A stretch of DNA of 64,000 bases, taken from positions 411,172-475,171 of the forward strand of contig JANAVB010044018.1 in the NCBI GenBank assembly GCA_029216955.1, read 5' to 3'. Position 1 is the first letter of the stretch. Each line of letters starts with the position of its first letter. The notes below the pieces were generated by a model that worked only from the letters and a program-made list of their open reading frames with translations, made no database searches and was not told the DNA's origin. This DNA comes from Iris pallida. Its lineage: Eukaryota > Streptophyta > Magnoliopsida > Asparagales > Iridaceae. The position numbers and the translations under genes were made by a program. Below are positions 23,735 through 35,229 of the stretch, in pieces.

Positions 23735-26700
23735 TCATGGTTCGACGACACACAATTCTCTGAGCCGGTCCTTCAGCTTGGTAGTCGACCGCTCAATCCT
23801 CAGCTTGGCCCGGCGCTCAGCCTCCTGAGTCAACCTCTCTGCATCCTCCAGATGCGCATGTGCCTGCCAACCGTCTTCAAGTTTCTTCAGTGCACGCTCC
23901 AAGGCATCAGAGGTTCGGGTTACCTGGTCGGTCTCCCGGAGAATTAGCTCCTTATCTTTACGGGAAGCCTGGAGCTCAGATTCTAAAGAAGCCAATTTCT
24001 ACTGAAGCTGGAGGATCTGCTCGTTCGTATCGGCTATCCCACGAGAGGCGGCCTCTTCCCGAGCGATATAGTCCTCTCCTCTACGGCTTAGTTGATCGTA
24101 TTTCAGAGATAGATCTCGAAGGTCCTGTACTAGAGCAGGCTTGGACGTATCTCGTACCGTCCTTACCTTTTCCATGGCTGTTATAAGGAAGGCACGCTCC
24201 TGATCTATTGCTAAAGACAGATCGACTTGCCGCAGTCCTTGAAATTGAGCCACCAGCTGATCAGCTTCTACTAATTTGGTCTCCATGAGCTCGACCATCC
24301 CTGTCCCGCCGGGGAGTGTTCTGAGGAGTTCAATCTGACCACGGGCACATTGATGAGCCAATGCGAAAGATGTCCCCCTCTTCAGGGCAGCTTCGACCCC
24401 TCGTTTCAGATAGCGGTAAAAACTATCAACTACATCCTTTGACGATTCATCCATAACATCCAAAGAAGACGTTGTCAAAGGAAGAGTGGCTGGTAGAGTT
24501 GAAGATGGTCGTGAAGAAGATGCACCAGAGCTTGATACCCCTATCACTAAGGAAACAAGTTCCGAGCGATAGGACGCCTGAATAGCAGTCATCTCCTCCT
24601 CCGCGGCCCCAAGGATCCGGAGACTCGGCTGGGCAGAAAGGTCAACCTCCGGTGTTGGAGCCACATGAACCAAGGAGGGTGCAGGGACCATTTCTCCCCG
24701 CCCCGACAGTTCTACTACGTCTCCTCCTGAACTTGATCCGGCAGGAGGTCACTCGGTATGAGTTGGATGAGGAGGAGGCATACTTTCTTCCACCAGATCC
24801 CCTCTGGCGACTTCTCCCTCGACGATGTCCATCGTCAGCGGCGAAGGGGCAGGACCTGTATATCCAGAGCAACCATCGATCAACTTAACCCAAAGGATAT
24901 GAAGATAGAGCAAATGAACCTCCTCACTAGTCAAGACATGACTTAGCTTACCAGGGGAGGGTTGCTGAAGCTGGGGCTCACTCACAGCCACCGTATCCAC
25001 TTCAACGGCGACACTTGAGCCGATTGTAGCTACTTCCTCTGCCCCAGCCGCCCCGGAGGTGGATACAACTGGATCAGCATCAATCGGCTGAGGTTTAGCA
25101 ACCTCGGGGACTGGTTCAATAGAACCCACATCGCCCCGGGTTGAGATATCAGCAGCAGGAGGAACCTCAGCCGTCGCTGGGATGACCCTGGTGGAAGTAA
25201 GCTCGGCAGTCATAGCACTAATTAAGGCGACTAGAGCCGGGTCAACCTCAGAGGCGGTAGTCGGCTCAGAGGAGTTCACTTCTCCCGACGCCTACAAAGA
25301 AAAGGAAAATTATCAGCTTATTTCAGAAAAGAAGAACAAAATAAAAAAGAGGATCGTAACTCGATTCACCTCCGAAATGGCGTCGACGTCCTCACTTCTT
25401 TCCCTAATGATCGGCCTGCGAGGCTTGACCGCAGCCCATTTTTGGGAGTAAGTTATGCCGTCGACAGAGGATGCACGCCTGCTATATTTTCGGTAAGGAT
25501 TAGGCACAACAGGGGGCTGACCTACCACCAAATCATCCGCAGGAGAAAGATGAAAGTTATCAGGGTCATCCTCTTCGTCCACATTGGTAGACTTCGAGTC
25601 AAATACATCAACTGTTCTCCCCTTCTTGATCCTTGGCTTCTCCTCCAAGACAGTACTAACAATGAAGCTAGTACTTGGGTCAAAATCTCTTGGGGGCTTA
25701 TTCACCATAACATGGTACAAGGTCGCCATGTATAAAATATGTTCCGACTCGTTAGCATCGGGAACAGAGAAGGTGGCACGGGTGTGAACCGCGCTTAGTA
25801 GTGCCAAGCCTGGATGCCGTCAAGGATGCTACCCTCAAAACCCAGACAGGAGCTGGGATTGTCCAAGAACATCTGACTGTACCCAAATTGCCGGGAGAAT
25901 CGGCTGGGTAAGTAAGGCTCCAAAAAGACGAAGTGACGGTTGCGATACACCAGATGTGCAGGACGAATGTTCTGCTACCAGAGAAGCAACTTCTCGGGCA
26001 AGAATTTGGGAGCCACAGCACCATCAAGATGCACGGCGCTTACTTCTTCATCGGTAAAATGAGGGACAGATACGAAAAAGGAGTATTTGACCACTCGCGC
26101 CAGCGCCATCCGACAGACGGGCATCGTGGTGTACTTCCAGCGCATGCGGCGGTACTGATAGATGAAGGCATCATCAGCAGTCACGTCATCCTCGGGGCCA
26201 GGCCTCATCAAAGACTGGTAATGCATCAACAGCCACCCCATCAGATAATGATAGGGCAGCTCGATTCGTTCAAAGTCTTTCGCCGTATCGCGAGCGATGA
26301 CTTTGGACGAGAAGACGCGGAGGCCACGATATACGCTGTATACCATGGCGAGGGGAAAAGCTAGTCTGGCCCCAAAGACTACCTTCACCGTAGGGAGGAT
26401 GAGGTTACAGCTGATTATCTCAATAGCACCAGCCCCTCCCGAAACTACACAGTTCCGCAGCCACACCATCAGAAATCCCGCCAGGAGAGGCTTATCAGAC
26501 ATCTTCTGGGTATTCTGATAGAAGTAATTAAAGGAATCAGATTGGCTCCTAAATCTGTCACCCGTGGTTTTTACCCTCTTGGCAGTCGACACCTGGTTCT
26601 GCACCTCCTCCCGGGTTCGAGGACGTCGGGGGAAAACCCGGCCTGAGGCGCCTAGCTCAAAAAGATAGCTGAGCCAGGTCTTGGTATGAGGAAGGTTCCC

Positions 26701-27711
26701 TTCCGAGCTATCGTTCTTCTTATTTGATATCTGCTGGCACGTACTATGGTGACATAGTAGTTCCCGGTAAATAGCCACAAAGTCCGGGAACCGTTGCTCC
26801 AATTCCTCGAATTCTTCGTTCGTAGGGGTATACGTTTCAAAAACTTCAACTCCCCAGGGCAGCTTAGAGACTTCACGCATCTCGCGGAGAGCGAGCCCCA
26901 TCTCCCCTCTAGGTGTAAAGGAGGTCCCTGTTCGGTGGTTGTACATCTCAATAAGAGCCATGAACAGCTTCTTATTTATGGGCATACAATAACAGGTGCC
27001 CCGAATGGCATGATACAAGCCAATCTCGAGCAGGAGATCCTTGTATGTCCGCAATATCCATGAGGTCAAGTTGATCCATGAAGGGGTGGGGTTCATCCAG
27101 TTCATCAGTGCCAACCGACCAGTGGGATAGGACCCCTTCTGAGCAAGCCGGTTCACGAAAGTGTTAGCTTGGGAGAACCGAAAGTTGGGACCCTACACAT
27201 TTATGAAGCTGCCCGGGGCCAACCCCATCACAGAGCGACTGATCTGTAGCTTGCTTGCAACTACCGACCTTGATGTTTTATTATAGTGAATATCGCCCAC
27301 GAACATCCCCTACTGGCTCAGAGTTAGGGAGTCCGCCATTTTTCTGTCCATCGGCAGCATATTGAACCAAGACAGCGGAAAGTGATGCTCCATCTGAGGG
27401 ATGTGGATCGCCATCCCGTTGGAAGAAAAACTCCGACTTTCAGAGATATTTAGAACGTTAGGGTTCTTTACAGTCAGAGCATCCCCAAAGAGGAACGAGG
27501 ATTTCAGATGTGTGCCTCCTAATTTTCCCGAGTTCATCATACCCGAGAGAAAGAAGAAGGATTGGTTCCTGATATCCTTCAGCCTCTCTTCAGATTGATC
27601 TTTGGTGATTTGGGCTGACACATAATTGACTACATGGTCAAACCTCACACCCACAACAGACTGAGCTTGACCTACCAGAAGCTCCCCTGAAGGATTGACT
27701 GGCAAGTTCAC
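23735..27711 (-). pseudogene. aORF of Tat element B: plant mobile domain plus coiled coil
   Basis: This is the long antisense gene between B's integrase and 3' LTR. Exon sequence begins at 27711 after a TTTTTAG acceptor. The N-terminal part (27711-27156) is in frame with two stops. The middle (27156-25975) resembles the plant mobile domain family (PF10536): TGTSFTPRGEMGLALREMRE, then FVFLEPYLPSRFSRQFGYSQ. After a frameshift near 25800 comes an acidic segment, a 78-bp intron (25292-25369), a Pro/Ala/Val-rich stretch, and a C-terminal coiled-coil-like half (24600-23735) ending LCVVEP-stop. Such domains are known in plant transposons and in host genes derived from them. About five breaks make it non-functional here. 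Role in the element is unknown. Confidence 0.75.
25292..25369 (-). other. Intron in aORF of element B
   Basis: The 78-bp intron has donor GAG|GTGAAT and acceptor TTTGTAG|GCG in minus sense, with a T-rich interior. The position matches the intron of A's aORF exactly relative to the protein. Confidence 0.65.
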
Positions 27712-27846
27712 TAAAAAGACAAAAGAAAGAAGTCAGAAGATAGCCAGAGAAAACCACTAAATGTCTTCTGAGCTTATGCGGCTCTGTTAGGTGGGCCTTC
27801 ATGCTGTCCAGTTCATAAGGTGCTTATGCGGTCATGTGACAACTTT

Positions 27847-28080
27847 CATACGGCTCGGTCACGAGACAACTCTCATGCGGCTCGGTCATGAAGCAACTCT
27901 CATACGGCTCTGTCATGAGACCACCCCCATGAGGCTCATTCATGAGACCACTCTCATGCGACTCGATCATGAGACAACTTTCATGCGACACGGTCATGAG
28001 ACACTCTTCATACGGCTCGACTATAGGACAGTCCTTCATGCGGCTCAGCCATGATGCATCATTCATGCGGCTCGCCACAG
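27847..28080 (+). repeat. 27-bp minisatellite in LTR B
   Basis: Units start at 27847, 27874, 27901, 27928, 27955, 27982, 28009, 28037 and 28064, so the period is 27 bp with one 28-bp unit. Each starts CATGCGGCTCGGTCATGAGA or close to it. The minus strand is open through it as 9-residue repeats (SCLMTEPHE). Confidence 0.9.
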
Positions 28081-28256
28081 AGTAGCAGTTTAGACACGTG
28101 ACAGAAATCGACCAAGTCTTGACAGTTCGAATTTAGTACAATAAGCAGATCATGATCAATCTTAACCAATCCCCAGCTGTCCACTTCTCGAGGCACAGTT
28201 ACAAGGATGTGGCCCAAAATTAGCCACGTGGCAGTACACCCCATTCCTCATGAATT

Positions 28257-28268
28257 CCTATAAACAGC
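28257..28268 (+). promoter_or_regulatory. TATA box of LTR B
   Basis: CCTATAAACAGC lies upstream of the conserved R/U5-like segment, at the same place as the TATA in LTR A. Confidence 0.55.
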
Positions 28269-28558
28269 AAGGTGCTATTCCCTTATACAGACAGACGAAG
28301 ACACACATACATACAGAGAGCATTCCTTTACCGGAGCCGAGGTTGCGTTCGATCGTCCAAGGAGTAAGGCAGAGTTGATAGCACTTTTCCGAGCCTCTAC
28401 CATCACCCCCCAGAATCAAAACTAAACAATTGTACTTAGATTACTTTTCATAGGTTTTGTTCCTAGGCTCTCTTTTATACAAGCGAGTTTGTAATTGTAA
28501 GTTAAAGTTCAGTCCTCCTATAAAAATGTTCTATTCTACGACAATAAATAGTAAACAA

Positions 28559-30209
28559 CGATGCCTTGGTCTTCGGAAGCAACAGGCACACTCGACAACC
28601 TGCGGCTCTGCCAGCATAACGAAAGATGGAGCTCGGCCGCCCCGATCTTTGGATGCAACAGGCACCATCAGCCTGTGTCGGGACTCGACGATTCCGATAT
28701 TTGGATGCAACAGACACTATCACAGAAGCTCAGAGCGATGGAAAGACTGGGGCAGCGCATCTTCACCCTTGGAAAGAGCTCGAGTTCGGCAGTTCGCCAA
28801 GGCAGAGCTCCGACCAAGTTCATCTTTACATTGAAACGAAGAATGAAAGCAAAGGTTTCCCTCATGCGGCAATTTAGAAGCATGGGCAGCCTACACCCGA
28901 GTGCCAAATAGATAACGTTTTAAATTCCATGCAATGAATTTGCATTAAACAGCAAATGCATCCGTCACCTCATATTCGGCTAAGTCAAAGCAACCATTAA
29001 CGCCTTGAAGAACACAACAGGCGGGCCAAAGAGGATGCAACACATTGGCAGATGCACCATCGACATCGTGCTCTCCCCATAGAAAAGACCAGTAGGCCAT
29101 AGCTATGCACCCAGATTGGCACTAACCAATGCAACTCTCTTCATCAAACATTTAATGCCGAATGACAAAGGCGACAACCAAGAGCCGTCCAATCAGTTGT
29201 GCAAAAAATGAAGCGCCGCTGATGTCAGCACCACCATTACACCTAGGGTCGGCAACGTGGTAGACCGATCATTCGTATGTACCTCGTGGCCATGCGCTCA
29301 GAAGACTGTGTGCGCCCCAGTAGTCATGCACCCTCCGGCTTACTTCTGGCCCCAAGCAACAGAAGACAAAGCTCTGCATACGCCTCAAAAGCCATGCTCC
29401 TGGACTTGCTCATGGCTCCTAAAGAATATGAGACCAAGTCGCATCCACTGCGCCTGATCCTAGGCGCACCCTGATGCGAAGCTCTGCATGCCCCTCAAAA
29501 GCCATACATCCAGACTCGTCTATGATGCCTAAAACTTATAGACTAAGTCGCCTCCTTGCGCCCGATCCTAAGCGCACCCCGATGGATCACTCTCCTCCAA
29601 AATTGAGATCTCTGACCCATAGATACGCCACGCATCCCTTGACTCGGTTCTATTCAAAGAATGGGTGCTAACCACCCAAGATCTCAGCAACTACCAAATC
29701 TTCGCGACTGCCACGTATCAGCTCCATCGTAGCCCAGCGCAGTAGTCCAGCAGATTCAACTTCAATCCAGGGTGCATCAACCATACGCCCCCGCCAGCAT
29801 CAGCCATGTGGCGTTCTTACGTCTAGGCACATCCGACATATGCGCGCATGAGCAGCCAGTCTGCTATCTATAAATAGAAGGATCATTCCTTCACCATACA
29901 CACAGACAAGGACGAACATACATACATAGAGAAAAGCACATCCACAGAGGCCAGAAGAGACACTTAACGTCCGTTTCTCCTCGCAACACTTCGACATCCA
30001 GAGCAACCCAGACCTTCAGAGAGTTCAAGATCGTCGTCAGATCGTCAACGGAGTCAACGCATTACCACTCGCTCTACCGACACAGTTTCCAAATAAAAAA
30101 GTGTACTCCTAGGACTACGTCTAAGTTTAATATTATATACTGTTCTGTTTGTAATTGAAATACCAAAGTTTTAATCAACAAAACCATGTCGCATTTTTGA
30201 TGGCAAATA
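28559..30209 (+). mobile_element. 5' LTR of Tat element C
   Basis: It begins CGATGCC (28559), matching TGATGCC at 40881 in the 3' LTR, and ends GGCAAATA (30209) just before the primer site. The two copies match by eye along their length (for example CGATATTTGGATGCAACAGA variants and the CTATAAATAG TATA). No purine tract lies directly before 40881, so the true LTR start may be further upstream and this copy may be truncated at its junction with B. The short ORFs are not conserved. Confidence 0.75.
29868..29877 (+). promoter_or_regulatory. TATA box of C's 5' LTR
   Basis: CTATAAATAG is present in both C LTRs (here and near 51938). It is followed by pyrimidine/purine-alternating leader DNA, and transcription would run into ORF1. 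Confidence 0.6.
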
Positions 30210-31441
30210 AGTTGGCGACTCTGCTGGGGACCTCTTTCTCCTCCAACGAGAAAGTTGTGTCGCAATCTGACGACATCAAACTCGGCTCCTCCCGTAAAAT
30301 ACTTGTGGTGGGCCTCAATCAACAGGCGTGTGAAGAGTTCATCTTTGAAGGCAACACTAGTCCTTCGAAGCGGCTACCAAAGCCGAAGAAGACTCGCGAA
30401 GTCTGGGTGCACAAGGCTGATGCGCCTGGCACTATCACTGAAGGGGACGTGCCACCGCAGTTGGCCCTTCCGACTGACGCTCTCAACAACAAGGATGCGC
30501 CCACTAGTACCGTGCTTCTGTGTGGGAAGCGTAGTGTCGACTGCATTCCCCAACCGTCTTTTTCCCAGCCGAAGAAGATGCACCAGTGGAGAAGAGGTGC
30601 AACCAATCTCCAGCACATGAGCTCTGGTGCACAGGAGAGAACATCTATCTTCAACAGACTCATTCGCTGTCATGGTGAACCATTGGATTCTGAGTACTAT
30701 ACACCTTCACGGGCTAGTACAAAAAAATCTAAGGCAACACAGGCCATGCACCACAAACATGCTACGCCAACAGCAGACCAGAAGCATGTGCTCTAAATTA
30801 TGCGCGATGTTGATAGTAAGTTGTACAGAGGCGACTCGGGCGCATCTGTACCAGAAACAAGTCGACTCTCAAAGTTCATGTCCCGCTTGGGTGCATCTAC
30901 TGTGTTTCGAACCAAATCTGGTTGGAAAACTACGATGTTGAGTCCATGCGCCCACCTAGGTGATGTACAAGAAGTGGACTCAGGTTGCCATAAATGTTGT
31001 TCCTCTACAAATGATTTGGGTGTATCTCATGCGCGTGAACCAGATCAGGGGGTACAACATTCATATGACCACCCCGGTGCTTGGCTTTGCCATGCGCCTG
31101 ATGAGAGTGTTAAAGTGAAACTCCCCCAACATGATTTGGGTAATGTGATCAGTCACAAACACAGATCAGGAGAGTCGATCAATAAGAACAATGTGTCCCT
31201 CGCAGGGCACACCTGTGCCATGGTCACCATCAATGATTGTTGTTGTAAAACAGCGACTCCACCACAAAGGCAGTCCGTATTTCAGCGGCTACAAACTACT
31301 ACACCTATCCTACGTTGCCTTGGAAAGAAACTGCCAATTGAAGACGAAGCGAAGCCTAAGATCACTTTATGTCATGTTTTCTCCTCATCCGTGAGAAAAA
31401 CAACCACCAACTCCTTACCTCTGCATCCAAGACGCAGCTGA
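30200..31441 (+). pseudogene. ORF1 of element C; starts in the LTR and crosses the primer site
   Basis: ATG at 30200 is 10 bp before the LTR end. The frame then reads MANKLATLLGTSFSSNEKVV, with LATLLG coded by the primer site. It matches A's ORF1 start, then KLGS, VVGLNQQACEE and a basic patch (KRLPKPKKTREVW). One TAA at 30794-30796 interrupts it; the same frame continues to 31441. It has no recognised domain. TGCGCC words recur about every 100 bp in this part, echoing the LTR. Its role is unknown; the basic charge would fit nucleic-acid binding. I chose the ATG shared with A rather than the earlier non-ATG opening. Confidence 0.7.
30213..30230 (+). other. Primer-binding site of element C
   Basis: TGGCGACTCTGCTGGGGA lies 3 bp after the LTR end and is identical to A's. 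It is the expected landing site of the tRNA primer for first-strand DNA synthesis. Confidence 0.8.
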
Positions 31442-32712
31442 GGAAGAGCAAAGCAGTGGTCCCGTCCCCAGGGGTATACGAATACACCGGAGCAAGGAGC
31501 AATGCCCTGGTGGAAGCAATAGCTGGGGGTAGTCAAGCCTCTGACAACCCTTCCCTCGAAGACGAAGAAGCACTTCGACAAATCGACCCTGACGTAGATG
31601 GGGTTGGCCAACATGAGGTCTCGGAAGATCCAATTTCAAGCCGTACGGCCTTCACCGGCTTCCAGCTCGACAGAAGACATGGCCGAAATGATCAGGGACC
31701 TGCGTGAACGCTTCGAAGCCCGAAACAGGCAAGAAGAACGTCAGAAGTTGGGGCTTCCTCAACCCTACCCTCTGGAGTGGAACAAGGTGGTTTACCCTCC
31801 CAAGTATAGACCACATACACTTACGCCATACAACGGAAAGGACTCTTCTCGTCGGTACTTGACCTACTTTTAGTCTCAGATGGGGCATCTTCCAAAAGAA
31901 GACGCCTTGCTCACGAGCCTATTTGTCGGGGCTCTGAAGGGAGTTGACTACGACTGGTACTGCAGTCTTCCTAACAACTCTATATCTTCTTTCGACAACC
32001 TGATATGCCTCTTCCTCGATCGGTTCTACGACGGAGGGAGAGACATGACCATGTCGTCTCTAATAGAAGTATGGCAGACTGAGAAGGAGACTGTTCGAGA
32101 ATTTATCGAGCATTTTCGAAAAACCTGTCTATGGCTGCCTTCGGGCATGCCGGAACATGCACTCATTGACTCCTGCAGCATGAATATGATCTCCGCGATC
32201 AAGCTCTGGCTCAACTCCACTCCTCCGCCTGATTGGAGTTCGCTGATCATTGAAGCCGAAGCTGCTGAGATGAAGGTACGTAATGCTCACCTTCTGGGGG
32301 TTAACTTCCCCACCTTCGGTGACAAAAGGAAACAACCTACGACCAGCAGTAGCAGTCGCGAAGCGAAAGGGAAGCAGGCATTGACTGTCAATGCGTCTAA
32401 CCGTACGCAAGGTCCTACCCAGAGGCCTCCTACCGCACCCCGACAAAAAATGATCTACTCCTTCCACGATAAGGATACCGTATAGCTCTTCGAGATGCTA
32501 AAGCAGGGCGACAAATCATCAAGTTGCCTGATCCCAAGCGTCCTGACAAAGTAGGCAGAGTCGGCGACCCGAGGTATTGTCACTACCATCGGTTCATCGA
32601 ACATCCAACTAAAGACTGCCACATCCTCAAAGACTACATACAACACATGATCAATGCGAACATTATCTCAATCAATAACGAGGAGAAGACAGTCTCGGCC
32701 AACATGATGTCG
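31442..32712 (+). pseudogene. Gag of Tat element C
   Basis: Fragments in changing frames give a retrotrans_gag domain: VYPPKYRPHTLTPYNGKDSS, then a TAG at 31871, then DYDWYCSLPNNSISSFDNLI, FLDRFYDGGRDMTMSSL and VREFIEHFRKTCLWLPSG. After a stop at 32485 and a shift, the nucleocapsid-like YCHYHRFIEHPTKDCHILKD appears near 32574-32635 (C-x-Y-H...H...C). The order matches A's gag. It would form the particle; the breaks prevent that now. Confidence 0.85.
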
Positions 32713-34061
32713 CTCCAGTTCGGCACCTTATCGCCTACCACAGCTCAAGATGGCGTCGTCCCCATCCCAAAGGCGACAATGGAAGTAGTCAACCTTCCAC
32801 CAACCCGTGACAATGTGGGTGGGCTCACACCACTCACAACATCTAAGGAAGAGATTATGTGGGTTCACCCGGATCTCGTTCTAGAGTTGACTCAACCGGG
32901 GGTACCCTCTACCTCCAAAAGCAAAGGCAAGAAGACCAAGTCTTGCCTAATGGTCACTTCCTCCCTTGAAGAAGAACTGCTGTGCAAACGTGTTCACAGC
33001 AGAATGCCCAGCCAGAAGAGGCTCCATCCGAAGTGATGCCTCCCATCATCACCACAGCTGTCCAAGGAGAAGGTTCATCCCAACCTCCTACAGCTGATAA
33101 ACAAAAGCAGAAGGAGGCCCGCTTCGACAGGACAATTCGAAAAGACAACACTCCAGGGTCAGCCAAGCCCCGTAACTTCGACATACTGGCACAACTGGCT
33201 AGTACTCCAGCACGACTTTCCCTATTCGAACTCCTCCGCCTATCCAAAGATACTCGGGAGGCCCTCTGCGAAGCCCTGAAGGACGCCAAGTCTTTCATCA
33301 GTCAGGTCAAGTAGCCTGACGATAATCCTACAACATGTTCGTACTGCCATAATATGGGAGAGATCATCCCCAACATCGCATTCACTCAACAGCATATGCT
33401 GCTTAAGAACAATAGGCACAACAGACCCTTGTATTACATAGGGTATGTCGGAACCATCAAGGTGGATCGAATGCAGATCGACCTTTGGTCCTCTCTCAGC
33501 ATCATTCCTAAAACTCTACTTCAGACACTTGGGATCCTGATTCATCGCCTGATGGCGTCTTACACTACCATCAGTGGCTTCAACGCCAGTAAGAGTGAGC
33601 CACTGGGGAAGATCTGCTTGAAGTATTACATCGGCGATCTCCAGACCGAGGTGACTTGCTATGTTGTGGATGCAAACGTCAACTACAGTATCCTGTTGGG
33701 ACAGCCATGGATACATGAATACATTGTGGTGCCATCCACCCTCCATCAATGTATGAAATATGTATCCACCAGCGGCATCATCCGAACAGAATTTGTTGAT
33801 GTCGATCCCTTCAGAGGGATTGAAGCCTTCTTCACCGACGTCGATCTGTACAAATCAGTTCATCTCGAAGGTGAAGCCAATGACGCTGACGACGAGGTAG
33901 AAGCTGAGGTCGAAACTGACTCAGAGGCGGACATGATAATCAATGCTACCTTAAAAGTGCGACTCAAAGGGAGATCGCCTCAAACACCGACCCCTATGGT
34001 AGTCAAACTCCGCGGAAAGACACCAGCTTCTCCGGGCACTACACCCATGAAGCACTATTGA
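32713..34061 (+). pseudogene. Protease region of element C
   Basis: It holds the lead-in IMWVHPDLVLELTQPG and the helical FDILAQLASTPARLSLFELL, then VDRMQIDLWSSLSIIP. That last motif is the protease active site, but DxG has become DLW, losing the Gly that A keeps (DPGSS), so the enzyme is probably dead. YSILLGQPWIHEYIVVPSTL closes the domain. A stop at 33312 and frame changes separate the parts. The protein continues into basic repeats. Confidence 0.8.
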
Positions 34062-34960
34062 AGATACGCCTCAAAGGCAAGCCCCCTCAAGTGGCGGTTC
34101 CCCTCGTAACCAAGCTACGGGGAAAGGCTCCAGCTCCCGACACACCAACCGAGGCTTCCCTCAAGGTACGTCTCAAAGACAAGCCTCATCAGTTGTCAGC
34201 GCCCGTCAGGCCACAAGAGAAGACCTCGGCGTGCTTCTAAGCACAGTCCCAGGAGCCAGCACGGGCCAAGCTCCCAAAAAACTCTCCTGAACCTCCCAAG
34301 GCTGCTCCAGTTCTCACTGATGAAGAGCTTGGAGAGTACATATCGGCTAATGTCGATGCCCCATCCTTCGATGATGTAATACCTTGGGACAAGATCCCAT
34401 ATTTTATTAATAATAGAGTATCTTTCAATTATTCTTGTCTTGCACATTGGAATACCATCTACACTCTAGATAATGCTCTACAGTCGTTACAAACATAAAT
34501 AACGACTATGAGTCATGCAAATTGAGTCATCCTGTACAAAGAAGTCTGTTACATAGTCTTACCTCGGAACAAAAAGACGAGGAGCCCATTATCTTTGGCA
34601 AAGTTGAGCATCACCAAGACCTCCCACCGACAGAGCCAGAACCCGACACCGACAGAATGCAAATCTACCGGTACAACGATAGAGCTAAGTATCTCATCCA
34701 AAAGATGGGTTACAACTTGAAGGGCGGCCAAGGTTTAAACTACGGCAATGGTCGCCGCCTTCTCATACGACTTTCAGTGCCAAAAGGGAAACTGCAAGAC
34801 TACTATCACCAACCTGATGGGGGTAGGCTACATCATGCCTCCAACAACTCCAGAAGAATCAGAAGAAGAGAATGTCATACAATCTCACTCATCTAAAACT
34901 TTAACTTGGGACTCCGACACCAGCTCGACTCAGTCTTCAGGAGGGTGCTGTCAGCCAACA
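33940..34960 (+). pseudogene. Basic repeat linker and G-patch, element C
   Basis: Five copies of a Lys/Arg-rich repeat (LKVRLKGRSPQ, VVKLRGKTPA, KIRLKGKPPQ, VTKLRGKAPAP, LKVRLKDKPHQ) follow the protease, broken by a stop at 34061. After further decayed sequence comes YLIQKMGYNLKGGQGLNYGN near 34690-34750, a G-patch-like motif. A has the same order with a different repeat sequence. The repeat's function is unknown. Confidence 0.65.
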
Positions 34961-35229
34961 TGACATCCGTACATCCTTCAGAAGATATAGATAACGATCA
35001 AACAGGAGAGTTCTTCGAAGAAGAACCCTGGGCTCAATACCTAGGCGCACAATAGGAGTCTCGCTTTGAATTACGAGAACCACCTTCCGAAGACGAAGTT
35101 GAGCAGATCGATCTTGGGGAGGGATCTTCATCCAATTCCATCATCATCAGCAAGAGTTTGGTGGGGGAGGACCAAGAATCCTTGATCCATCTGGTCAAAA
35201 TAATATATCGACGTCTTCGCCTGGAGCTA

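Larger units (their letters stand above)
27762..28557 (+). mobile_element. 3' LTR of Tat element B
   Basis: It starts about 27762 (TGTCTTCTGAGC) after a purine-rich stretch and ends GTAAACA at 28557. It shares its last 200 bp with the A and solo LTRs (GTCCAAGGAGTAAGGCAGAG, CACTTTTCCGAGCCTC, AAGCGAGTTTGT). It is shorter than A's LTR (1267 bp). The ORF1 start ATG present at the end of the other LTRs is ATA here. The start is approximate. It abuts C's 5' LTR directly. Confidence 0.7.

Noticed and set aside
15788..28080. CRISPR-like arrays for the regular repeats
   Set aside because: The units are contiguous minisatellites without unique spacers, in a plant genome, and periods of 18-36 bp are too short.
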